A DNA stretch of 64,000 nt from Cellulomonas hominis (GTDB taxonomy: Bacteria; Actinomycetota; Actinomycetes; Actinomycetales; Cellulomonadaceae). Each line of letters opens with the position of its first letter. Positions within the stretch are counted from its first letter, which is position 1. The stretch is from assembly GCF_014201095.1 (NCBI RefSeq), contig NZ_JACHDN010000001.1, positions 1,364,001 to 1,428,000 on the forward strand, given 5' to 3'. Made by a program: the position numbers and the translations under genes. The notes below the pieces were generated by a model. The model made no database searches and had not been told where the DNA came from. It saw only the letters and a program-made list of their open reading frames with translations. Of this stretch, positions 47,986-56,471 are shown in pieces.

Positions 47986-48634
47986 CACCGTCACCGTCCC
48001 GGATCCTCCGGCGACGCCCGGGCACCGGGGCGGATCGGCTGCCTCGTTCGTCGTCGCGACGATCGCGCGCATCCAGTCCGGCTACCTGCGGACACCCGCC
48101 GACCCGCGGTCCCGGGCGGCGCTGGCGCAGCTGCGCCGTGGCGTCGGGCGGGAGGTCGGCTCCGTGCCGGAAATCCTGGAGCTCACGACGGACCCGGACG
48201 CCCGCGGCGGCGGCGAGGGCCCGACCCGCGACGAGCGCGCGATCCATGGCGCCCTCACGCTCTACGCGTTGCACCAGCAGTCGCAACGCCGCGGGATGTT
48301 CGTCGCCGGGGTGTCGTTCGGCACCGCTCTCGGCCGGATCAAGCAGCGAGCAGGCACCCCGGTCCCCGGTGTCATCCGGCGCTTCCAGGCCCTCGGCACG
48401 TCCTCCGACCTGACCGAGGCCCTGGTCCACGCGCGCGCCCTCGTCACGCTGCTGCGGTCGGCCGACCAGGGCTTCGACTACGGCTGGTTCACCCGCGACC
48501 TGATCCGGCTGCAGGACCCTGCGCGCGCCGACGCCGTCCGGCTGTCCTGGGGTCGCGACTTCTACCGCGTGCGTGCGGAACCGACCGACGCCGCCACCGA
48601 CCCGACCGCCAGCACCACCTCCGAGGAGCCGTGA
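47978..48634 (+). CDS. cse2: Cascade small subunit Cse2 (CasB/Cas11)
   Basis: 218 residues, nearly all helical, stabilising the R-loop as a dimer in Cascade. The conserved AAFALYALHQQS-like pattern is seen as HGALTLYALHQQSQRRGMF, and the second helical half contains DYGWFTRDLIRLQDP followed by the RLSWGRDFYR motif. ATG 47978 is inside the end of cas8e. A short Thr/Ser/Glu tail ends the protein. Confidence 0.93.
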   Translation: MTDTVTVPDPPATPGHRGGSAASFVVATIARIQSGYLRTPADPRSRAALAQLRRGVGREVGSVPEILELTTDPDARGGGEGPTRDERAIHGALTLYALHQQSQRRGMFVAGVSFGTALGRIKQRAGTPVPGVIRRFQALGTSSDLTEALVHARALVTLLRSADQGFDYGWFTRDLIRLQDPARADAVRLSWGRDFYRVRAEPTDAATDPTASTTSEEP

Positions 48635-49818
48635 TGAGCCGTACCGTCATCGACCTGCACGTCCTGCAGACCGTCCCGCCGAGCAACGTCAACCGGGACG
48701 ACACCGGGAGCCCCAAGACCGCGGTCTTCGGGGGCGTGCGCCGGGCGCGGGTGTCCTCGCAGGCGTGGAAGCGGGCGGCGCGCCTCGCCTTCTCCGACCT
48801 GCTCGACCGGGAGAACCTGGGCACCCGGACCAAGCGGATCGTCGAGGTCGTCGCGGAGCGGGTCACCGCGAGCCGCCCGGACCTGGCCGGCCGGGCGCCG
48901 TCGCTCGCCGAGGGTGTCGTGCGTGGGACCGGCATCGAGCTCGAGAAGGCGACGCGCACGCGCTCGGGCGCCGAGCCCGTCGAGGTCCAGCAGAGCAAGT
49001 ACCTGGTGTTCCTCTCCCACCTGCAGCTCGACCAGCTCGCCGCCAAGGCGGTCGAGATCGCGGACGCCCCGGACCCCGAGGCCGCGATGAAGGCCTTCAA
49101 GGGCAAGGAGGGCAAGGACCTGCTCAAGCGGGACCACTCCGTCGACCTGGCGCTGTTCGGGCGGATGGTCGCGGACGACAAGGACCTGAGCGTCGACGCA
49201 TGCGCCCAGGTCGCCCACGCCATCTCCGTGCACGGCATCGACAACGAGTTCGACTACTTCACCGCTGTCGACGACGAGAAGGGCGACGACGAGGACGCCG
49301 GCGCGGGGATGATCGGGACGGTCGAGTTCAACTCGTCGACGCTGTACCGGTACGCGACCGTCGACGTCGACCGGCTTCGGGACAACCTCGGCGACGACGA
49401 GGCAACCCGGCGGGCCGTCGAGGCGTTCATCCAGGCGTTCGTGACGTCGATGCCCACGGGCAAGCAGAACACGTTCGCGAACCGCACGCTGCCGGACGTC
49501 GTCGTCGTGACGGCGCGGGACAGCCAGTCCGTGAACCTCGTCGGCGCCTTCGAGGACCCGGTCACGGCCGAGAACGGCACGCCGCGCGCCACGGTCGCCG
49601 CCCGGCGGCTCGCACGTCGTGCCGTCGAGGTGTCCGAGGTCCTCGGGCAGCGTCCTGTCGCGACGTGGGCTCTCGCCGTCGGCGACGCCCGCACGGGGCT
49701 GGAGGACGTGTGGGACGCCGACCGCGCTGAGGACCTGCGGCTGTCCTGGACCACCCTCCCGGCGCTCGCGTCGTCCGTGGGCGACGTCGTCGCCGCGCGC
49801 GCCGGAGCACCGCGGTGA
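48634..49818 (+). CDS. cas7e: Cascade backbone subunit Cas7e (Cse4/CasC)
   Basis: Six copies coat the crRNA spacer. The 394-residue protein begins VIDLHVLQTVPPSNVNRDDTGSPKTA and GVRRARVSSQAWKRAAR, the diagnostic N-terminus with the RNA-binding strand. MPTGKQNTFANRTLPDVV is the conserved C-terminal motif. The start overlaps the cse2 stop by one base. A Glu/Asp/Lys-rich loop occurs at about residues 205-220. Overlaps cas5e by 4 bp. Confidence 0.95.
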   Translation: MSRTVIDLHVLQTVPPSNVNRDDTGSPKTAVFGGVRRARVSSQAWKRAARLAFSDLLDRENLGTRTKRIVEVVAERVTASRPDLAGRAPSLAEGVVRGTGIELEKATRTRSGAEPVEVQQSKYLVFLSHLQLDQLAAKAVEIADAPDPEAAMKAFKGKEGKDLLKRDHSVDLALFGRMVADDKDLSVDACAQVAHAISVHGIDNEFDYFTAVDDEKGDDEDAGAGMIGTVEFNSSTLYRYATVDVDRLRDNLGDDEATRRAVEAFIQAFVTSMPTGKQNTFANRTLPDVVVVTARDSQSVNLVGAFEDPVTAENGTPRATVAARRLARRAVEVSEVLGQRPVATWALAVGDARTGLEDVWDADRAEDLRLSWTTLPALASSVGDVVAARAGAPR

Positions 49819-50534
49819 CGGTGCTCGCACTCACCCTCGCCGGCCCCATGCAGGCATGGGGCAGCGGCAGTCGCTTCGCCACCCGGGCCACCGACGACGC
49901 GCCGACGAAGTCGGGGGTGATCGGCCTGCTCGCCGCGGCCCGAGGACTGCGGCGCACGGACCCGCTCGAGGACCTGCTCTCGCTCCGCTTCGGGGTGCGG
50001 ATCGACCAGCCCGGGGAGCTGCTGCGGGACTTCCAGACCGCGCGGACGCTCGACGGCGGGACGTCGATGCCGCTGTCGTACCGGTACTACCGCGCGGACG
50101 CCCGCTACGTCGTGGCGCTGGAGGCGGATCGCGCGCTGCTCGAGTCACTGGTCGACGCGCTGCGCTCCCCGGTGTTCCCGCTGTACCTGGGCCGGCGGTC
50201 CTGCCCGCCGTCCGAGCCACTCGCCCCTCGGCTGCGCGAGGCGGCCCTCGAGCAGGTGCTCATCGACGAGCCGTGGCAGGCGGCTGCCTGGTGGCGCCGG
50301 AAGCTGGACGGCGACCCGGTGGACCTGGAGTTCCGCATGGACGGCGAGGGCGGGGCGGCGCCCGGGCTCCGCGTGCTCGGCACCTCGACCCAGCGCGACG
50401 AACCGCGGTCGTTCGACCCGCAGAACCGGCAGTACGGCTGGCGCACCGTCACGCACGGGGTGATCCCGTTGCGCGCCGGTGGGCCACCCGCCGTCGCCGG
50501 ACTCGCCCACGAACCGATGACCGAGCTGGAGTGA
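49815..50534 (+). CDS. cas5e: Cascade subunit Cas5e (CasD)
   Basis: Caps the 5' handle of the crRNA. 239 residues with LTLAGPMQAWGSGSRFATRATDDAPTKSGVIGLLAAA, the invariant Cas5e N-terminus. PVFPLYLGRRSCPPSEPL is the second conserved block. Its starting GTG overlaps cas7e and its stop overlaps cas6e, both by 4 bp. Confidence 0.95.
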   Translation: MTVLALTLAGPMQAWGSGSRFATRATDDAPTKSGVIGLLAAARGLRRTDPLEDLLSLRFGVRIDQPGELLRDFQTARTLDGGTSMPLSYRYYRADARYVVALEADRALLESLVDALRSPVFPLYLGRRSCPPSEPLAPRLREAALEQVLIDEPWQAAAWWRRKLDGDPVDLEFRMDGEGGAAPGLRVLGTSTQRDEPRSFDPQNRQYGWRTVTHGVIPLRAGGPPAVAGLAHEPMTELE

Positions 50535-51229
50535 CCGCCGTGTACCTGTCCCGTCTCCAGCTGAACCCGCGCCGCCGGGGCGCACGGCGGCTGCTGAGCA
50601 GTCCGCAGCGCCTGCACGCGGCCGTGCTCGCCTCCTTCCCCACGCCGCCGACCGGGGACCGCGCGGGATCGGCCCGCGTGCTCTGGCGCCTCGACCACGA
50701 CGCCGAGCGTGTGCTGCTCTACGTCGTCAGCCCGGACGAGCCGGACTTCGCCCACCTCGCGGAGCAGGCCGGGTGGCCGACCACGGAGCGCGGGACGGTG
50801 AAGTCGTACGACAAGCTCCTCGCCCGTCTCGACGCCGGGCAGACCTGGGCGTTCCGCCTCGCGGCGAACCCCACGCGCTACGTGCGCGGCTCGGACGACT
50901 CCCGCGCGAAGCGCGTGGGGCACGTGTCGGTCGGTCACCAGGCGACGTGGCTGCGCGAGCGGTGCGAGCGGCTCGGGTTCCGCATCACCGGAACCGGACC
51001 GGAGGACCCGACGGGCGACCTGGTGGTGACCCGGCGGAACATCGCCTCGTTCGACCGCCGCGAGACGGAGATGCCGCGGTCCCGCACGGTCACGATCAGC
51101 ACAGTCCAATACGACGGGCGGCTCGAGGTCACCGACGCGGCCGCGCTGCGGCAGACTCTCGTCACCGGCATCGGCCCCGCGAAGGCCTACGGCTGCGGAC
51201 TGCTGACCCTCGCCGCGGATCGCTCGTGA
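50531..51229 (+). CDS. cas6e: CRISPR RNA endonuclease Cas6e (CasE)
   Basis: Cuts pre-crRNA at the repeat hairpin and stays in Cascade. 232 residues: YLSRLQLNPRRRGARRLLSSPQRLHAAVLASFP at the N-terminus contains the probable catalytic histidine (about residue 29), and GIGPAKAYGCGLLTLA is the C-terminal Gly-rich loop. The GTG start overlaps cas5e by 4 bp. Confidence 0.94.
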   Translation: MTAVYLSRLQLNPRRRGARRLLSSPQRLHAAVLASFPTPPTGDRAGSARVLWRLDHDAERVLLYVVSPDEPDFAHLAEQAGWPTTERGTVKSYDKLLARLDAGQTWAFRLAANPTRYVRGSDDSRAKRVGHVSVGHQATWLRERCERLGFRITGTGPEDPTGDLVVTRRNIASFDRRETEMPRSRTVTISTVQYDGRLEVTDAAALRQTLVTGIGPAKAYGCGLLTLAADRS

Positions 51230-51230
51230 C

Positions 51231-52175
51231 ATGGCGCGCATCCCGGGCACCCGCCCGCCTGAGCTCGGCGAGCTGACCCGCGCGCAGGACCGGCTGTCGT
51301 TCCTCTACCTGGAGCGCTGCGTCGTGCACCGCGAGTCCAACGCGGTGACCGCCACCGACGAACGCGGCACGGTGCACATCCCCGCCGCCTCGGTCGGGGC
51401 GCTGCTGCTCGGCCCCGGCGTCCAGATCAGCCACCACGCGATGATGTTGCTCGGCGACTGCGGCGCCACGGTGGTCTGGGTCGGGGAGCGCGGCGTGCGC
51501 TACTACGCGCACGGCCGGTCCCTGGCGCGCTCGTCCACGCTGCTGCTGGCGCAGGCCGAGCTCGTCACGCACCGTCCGTCGCGACTGAGAGTCGCCCGCG
51601 AGATGTATGCCATGCGCTTCCCCGGCGAGGACACGACCACCCTGACGATGCAGCAGCTCCGTGGACGGGAAGGGGCGCGGGTCCGCCGCTGCTACCGCGA
51701 GCAGGCTGCCCTGCACGGCATCGAGTGGAAGAACCGACGCTACGACCCCACGGACTTCGAGTCCGGCGACCCCGTCAACCAAGCTCTGTCCGCCGCGACC
51801 ACCGCGCTCTACGGGATCACCCACGCCGTCATCGTCGCGCTCGGCTGCTCCCCCGGCCTCGGCTTCGTCCATACCGGACACGTACGGTCGTTCGTCTTCG
51901 ACGTCGCCGACCTGTACAAGGCGGAGTACGCCATCCCGTGCGCCTTCGAGGTCGCGGCGCACACCTCGATGGACATCGGCGCTGAGACCAGGCGCGCGAT
52001 GCGCGACCGCTTCCGGGACGGCGCGCTGCTCGACACGTGCGCACGCGACATCCGCACTCTCCTGCTCCCGACCGACCCGCCAGAGGAGGAGCCCGACGCC
52101 GACCTGGTCCACCTCTGGGACGGGGGCGATCGTGTCGTCGCCGGTGGCACGTCCTACGCGGAGCCGGACTGGTGA
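51231..52175 (+). CDS. cas1e: CRISPR spacer integrase Cas1e
   Basis: Inserts new spacers with Cas2. 314 residues. Catalytic positions match E. coli Cas1 in spacing: Glu147 (REGARVR), His214 (GFVHTGH), Asp224 and Asp227 (FDVADLYK), against E141, H208, D218 and D221. An acidic stretch (DPPEEEPDADL) lies near the C-terminus. Begins one base after the cas6e stop codon and overlaps cas2e by 4 bp. Confidence 0.97.
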   Translation: MARIPGTRPPELGELTRAQDRLSFLYLERCVVHRESNAVTATDERGTVHIPAASVGALLLGPGVQISHHAMMLLGDCGATVVWVGERGVRYYAHGRSLARSSTLLLAQAELVTHRPSRLRVAREMYAMRFPGEDTTTLTMQQLRGREGARVRRCYREQAALHGIEWKNRRYDPTDFESGDPVNQALSAATTALYGITHAVIVALGCSPGLGFVHTGHVRSFVFDVADLYKAEYAIPCAFEVAAHTSMDIGAETRRAMRDRFRDGALLDTCARDIRTLLLPTDPPEEEPDADLVHLWDGGDRVVAGGTSYAEPDW

Positions 52176-52519
52176 TCGTCCTCGTGCTGACCGCCTGCCC
52201 GGAGGGCCTGCGCGGGCACCTCACCCGCTGGCTGATCGAGGTCTCCGCCGGGGTCTTCGTCGGGAAGGTCAGCACCCGCGTGCGTGACGAGCTCTGGGAC
52301 CGCGTGGTCGAGCTGTCCGGCCGCGGCCGCGCGGTCATGGCGCACACCGCCCGCACCGAGCAGGGGTTCGCCCTCCGCAGCCACGGGCACCACTGGGAGC
52401 CGGTCGACGTCGAAGGGCTCACGCTGATGCTCCGGCCGCACGGGGCGGAGTCGGCCGACGCGCCGGCACCGGCCGCGGGGTGGAGCAACGCCGGGCGGCG
52501 TCGGCGGATCGGACGGTAG
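52172..52519 (+). CDS. cas2e: CRISPR adaptation protein Cas2e
   Basis: Structural partner of Cas1, 115 residues. VLVLTACPEGLRGHLTRWLIEVSAGVFVG is the type I-E Cas2 N-terminus, with SARVRDELW-like VSTRVRDELWDRV and SHGHHWEPVDVEGLTLM following. A 25-residue Ala/Pro/Arg tail ends the protein. Array 2 begins 120 bp downstream, the usual place for an active leader. Confidence 0.95.
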   Translation: MIVLVLTACPEGLRGHLTRWLIEVSAGVFVGKVSTRVRDELWDRVVELSGRGRAVMAHTARTEQGFALRSHGHHWEPVDVEGLTLMLRPHGAESADAPAPAAGWSNAGRRRRIGR

Positions 52520-52639
52520 CGGCACAGGTTCATCAGCGCTGATCGTCGCGCCCAGCGGCGGGCGCGACAGCCCTCTGCGAGGGTGCGCGGAGTGAAGTGA
52601 AAACGCACGTCGAGCGGGTATCGTCACAGGTCAGGAAGT
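52520..52639 (+). promoter_or_regulatory. Leader of CRISPR array 2
   Basis: The segment between cas2e and the first repeat. It contains a relatively AT-rich patch (GTGAAGTGAAAACGCAC) and ends GGGTATCGTCACAGGTCAGG-AAGT, matching the end of leader 1. Expected to hold the array promoter and the Cas1-Cas2 integration signal. Confidence 0.75.
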
Positions 52640-55600
52640 GTCGTCTCCCCGCGTGCGGGGATGAGCCCGTGTGGTCCAAGGCGATCGGCCCGGCCCCGAA
52701 GTCGTCTCCCCGCGTGCGGGGATGAGCCGGGCTCGGGCACGGACGAGGCGACGCTGATCTCGTCGTCTCCCCGCGTGCGGGGATGAGCCCCGCCACGCCG
52801 CCGGCGACCTGGAGGCCGCTGAGTCGTCTCCCCGCGTGCGGGGATGAGCCGTCCGCGAACTTCTTCACCGCCAGCGTCGCGAGGTCGTCTCCCCGCGTGC
52901 GGGGATGAGCCCGCGTACGTCACCGAGCCACCAGGGGGGATCGGGTCGTCTCCCCGCGTGCGGGGATGAGCCCTACTGGGCCGTCGCGGGCGCCGGGAAC
53001 GGCGAGTCGTCTCCCCGCGTGCGGGGATGAGCCGGGTAGGGCAGGCCGCTCGTCATGCGGCCGCCGGTCGTCTCCCCGCGTGCGGGGATGAGCCGGCCGG
53101 GTGCGCGTGCGGGTGCCTCACGAAGCCGTCGTCTCCCCGCGTGCGGGGATGAGCCCGTGCCGGACTTCCCGAGGGGGTGACGGGTTGCGTCGTCTCCCCG
53201 CGTGCGGGGATGAGCCGCCGGGTCGAGCGTGCGGACGTACCCGGGGTTCGTCGTCTCCCCGCGTGCGGGGATGAGCCCCTGCTGATCCCGGCGGCGGAGA
53301 AGGCCGGGGAGTCGTCTCCCCGCGTGCGGGGATGAGCCCGCATCCGCTCGCCCACCGAGTCCTCACCCGGCGTCGTCTCCCCGCGTGCGGGGATGAGCCC
53401 GGCGTGCGCGTCGAGGGGGTGGAGTCGTGATGGTCGTCTCCCCGCGTGCGGGGATGAGCCGGCGGGGGGTCCCTCGGGGGGGTACGGAAGCCTGTCGTCT
53501 CCCCGCGTGCGGGGATGAGCCCCGGGACGCAGGGTTGAACACCGCAGCCGTGAAGTCGTCTCCCCGCGTGCGGGGATGAGCCGGCGCTCGGGGACATCCT
53601 GGGTGACCTCCTGTGGTCGTCTCCCCGCGTGCGGGGATGAGCCGCCGCTCGATCTCCTTCGTCGCCATCGACGTGAGTCGTCTCCCCGCGTGCGGGGATG
53701 AGCCCCAGCGGCTGGCCGCCGCTGGTGAGACGCCCGTGTCGTCTCCCCGCGTGCGGGGATGAGCCCATGGGCCTCGTGTCGCAGGCTACCGCGGGCCGGT
53801 CGTCTCCCCGCGTGCGGGGATGAGCCCTCGCGAAGCGACTCACGAACTGAGGAGAGCCAGTCGTCTCCCCGCGTGCGGGGATGAGCCCTGGGCCTGCGCC
53901 TCCTTCGACTGCGGGGTGAGGTCGTCTCCCCGCGTGCGGGGATGAGCCGTCGATCTCCGGGCCGCCCTGCACCTGCGACAAGTCGTCTCCCCGCGTGCGG
54001 GGATGAGCCCGTGAAGGACTACGGCGCGAAGGGCGACGGGGCGTCGTCTCCCCGCGTGCGGGGATGAGCCCTCCCCGCCGACGTACACGACGCCATCGAG
54101 GTCGTCGTCTCCCCGCGTGCGGGGATGAGCCCTGCTCAAGGTCGCCCTTCAGGTTGTCCATCTTGTCGTCTCCCCGCGTGCGGGGATGAGCCCCGGCGCC
54201 TGATCGCGGCGCTAGTGCCGCAGACGTCGTCTCCCCGCGTGCGGGGATGAGCCCAGGCCCCGCCCGATGAACGGGTGCCCCTCCGGGTCGTCTCCCCGCG
54301 TGCGGGGATGAGCCGTACCTGATCCTGGCGAACATCGGACTCACGTCGTCGTCTCCCCGCGTGCGGGGATGAGCCCAACTACATCGTCACGGGCAACGAC
54401 TTCACGAAGTCGTCTCCCCGCGTGCGGGGATGAGCCCCCCGCCGGCACCGTGATCGTCTGGGTGACGATGTCGTCTCCCCGCGTGCGGGGATGAGCCCGC
54501 GCCCAGCAGGCCAACGAGATCGACCAGCTCGTCGTCTCCCCGCGTGCGGGGATGAGCCCGTGATCGCGTGGGCGTCGGGCCACACGCACACGTCGTCTCC
54601 CCGCGTGCGGGGATGAGCCCTCCTGCAGGCGCTGGCCCACCGACGCGAGCTCGTCGTCTCCCCGCGTGCGGGGATGAGCCCACGCTCGCGACCGGGGAGT
54701 ACATCGACATCGCGTCGTCTCCCCGCGTGCGGGGATGAGCCGGTGCGCGTCGGCTCGGTCGCGCCCTTGAGGTCGTCGTCTCCCCGCGTGCGGGGATGAG
54801 CCCGTGTTGATCCGGTCCTCGATCATCGCCAGGTCGTCGTCTCCCCGCGTGCGGGGATGAGCCCCGCCGACTCCGCGCTCACAGGTTGAGCTCCCACGTC
54901 GTCTCCCCGCGTGCGGGGATGAGCCCAGCCTCGCATGGGCAGCGGCGAACCCGTCCAAGTCGTCTCCCCGCGTGCGGGGATGAGCCCCCTTTCACCCGGA
55001 AGGACTCCGTCCGCGGTTCGTCGTCTCCCCGCGTGCGGGGATGAGCCCCTCGTGACGGTCCGCGCGGAGGAGCGCATCGCGTCGTCTCCCCGCGTGCGGG
55101 GATGAGCCCACCGCGAGGAACTTCAGCTCGCGGCCGTTCAGGTCGTCTCCCCGCGTGCGGGGATGAGCCCTGCTGCGCGGTCTCGATGAACCGGTCACGG
55201 GTGTCGTCTCCCCGCGTGCGGGGATGAGCCCTTGGGTCGCACGGTGACCGCGAGTTCGCCCGGGTCGTCTCCCCGCGTGCGGGGATGAGCCCCCGGTCAC
55301 CTCGCTCAACGCCGGGAAGATCACGTCGTCTCCCCGCGTGCGGGGATGAGCCCTGGTCCATCTGCCCGAGGAACGTGTCGTACGTGTCGTCTCCCCGCGT
55401 GCGGGGATGAGCCCGTCTTCACCGCCAGCACGGCGACGCCGGTCAGGTCGTCTCCCCGCGTGCGGGGATGAGCCCGTCGGTGCGGTCATCGCCCCGTACG
55501 CGGGAGTGTCGTCTCCCCGCGTGCGGGGATGAGCCCGACGCCGAGATGCCCACCGGCAGCAGTCGGCGGTCGTCTCCCCGCGTGCGGGGATGAGCCCCTC

Positions 55601-56207
55601 GGGGCGATCTCGATCGACCGGGTCCGGGTGTCGTCTCCCCGCGTGCGGGGATGAGCCCGACGCCGAGATGCCCACCGGCAGCAGTCGGCGGTCGTCTCCC
55701 CGCGTGCGGGGATGAGCCGGCATGAGCGTCGTCAAGTGGATCCTGCTGGGCGTCGTCTCCCCGCGTGCGGGGATGAGCCCCTGGCCAAGCTGCGCGCCCT
55801 GTTCACGAAGAAGTCGTCTCCCCGCGTGCGGGGATGAGCCCCGAAAATCGTCGCCATCGCCGCGTTGCGCTGCGTCGTCTCCCCGCGTGCGGGGATGAGC
55901 CCAGCGACAGCGAAGTGCTCGTTGCGGGCACTCCGTCGTCTCCCCGCGTGCGGGGATGAGCCCTCGGACGTGCGCAGATCGGCGTGCGAGCCGCGGTCGT
56001 CTCCCCGCGTGCGGGGATGAGCCCGTCGTGGTGCCGGGGCCATCTGTCCAGCATCGGTCGTCTCCCCGCGTGCGGGGATGAGCCCCCGAACCCGGACCCG
56101 AGCACACCGTTGCCGGCGGTCGTCTCCCCGCGTGCGGGGATGAGCCCTCCCTGGTCCCCGCGAAGACCCTCCCGGTCACGTCGTCTCCCCGCGTGCGGGG
56201 AGGAGCC
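52640..56207 (+). CRISPR. CRISPR array 2, type I-E, 59 repeats
   Basis: Fifty-nine 28-bp repeats (start GTCGTCTCCCCGCG, end GCGGGGATGAGCC) and 58 spacers, with a period of 61 bp and two 34-bp spacers (before 54898 and before 56119). All repeats I read are identical except the last (56180), which has GGAGGAGCC at its end. Spacer 48 (55536-55568) and spacer 50 (55658-55690) are the same. Spacers look protein-coding and phage-like, but no match can be made here. The array ends one base before the right direct repeat. Uniform repeats and length suggest it is the active array. Confidence 0.98.
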
Positions 56208-56208
56208 G

Positions 56209-56288
56209 GACGGGAACCCCGTGCGGGACCACGTGGTGTTCCAGCCGGAGCTGGTGGTGCGGTCCTCGAGCGTGCTCGCGTGAGCGGT
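56209..56288 (+). repeat. Right 80-bp direct repeat (lacI 3' remnant), attR-like
   Basis: Copy of the last codons, stop and 5 further bases of lacI (compare 40253-40332), with one difference. No start or upstream part of the gene is present, so it is a remnant. The lacI downstream flank presumably continues after 56288. Confidence 0.92.
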
Positions 56289-56299
56289 CGCGTGCGACC
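56286..56299 (+). terminator. Small hairpin after the lacI remnant
   Basis: GGTCGC-GT-GCGACC starts in the last bases of the direct repeat. It is present only beyond the right copy, so it was probably the original terminator of lacI before the insertion. Confidence 0.5.
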
Positions 56300-56471
56300 G
56301 GCCGGGTGAAGCGGGGCCTGCACTCGGCGCTCCGGTGTCACCCGCACCGCCCCTCCGCCGTCCCCCGTTCGGGTCGTTCCGCCTCTTAACCGGTTTATCA
56401 CCCGCCCCAGCGCCGATCGGAACGGCGGAGCGCCGCCGCACGAGCGGTGCCGGAGCCCAAGGAGCGGGTCG

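Larger units (their letters stand above)
40253..56288. mobile_element. Probable genomic island carrying type I-E CRISPR-Cas and an AbiE-like TA pair
   Basis: A 16-kb block bounded by the 80-bp direct repeats. Content in order: array 1, HTH/nucleotidyltransferase pair, eight cas genes, array 2. Only the left copy belongs to a full gene, as with islands that insert at the 3' end of a gene and rebuild it. No integrase, transposase or relaxase gene is visible, so the enzyme that moved it was lost or acts in trans. An alternative is homologous recombination with a donor carrying the same gene end. Confidence 0.65.

Noticed and set aside
52640-56207. Many minus-strand open frames through array 2 (and array 1) encoding repeated peptides such as GLIPARGETT and SSPHAGRR
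   Set aside because: They are translations of the CRISPR repeats in different frames; the 61-bp period shifts the frame and keeps stops rare. Not genes.
40253-56288. Origin of the 80-bp repeats by off-target Cas1-Cas2 integration
   Set aside because: Cas1-Cas2 duplicates one repeat length (28 bp here), not 80 bp of host gene, and would not bring a whole cas operon.
56383-56417. Sigma-28 flagellar promoter in front of the chemoreceptor
   Set aside because: GCCGAT is present, but no -35 motif at the expected spacing; kept only as a remark.
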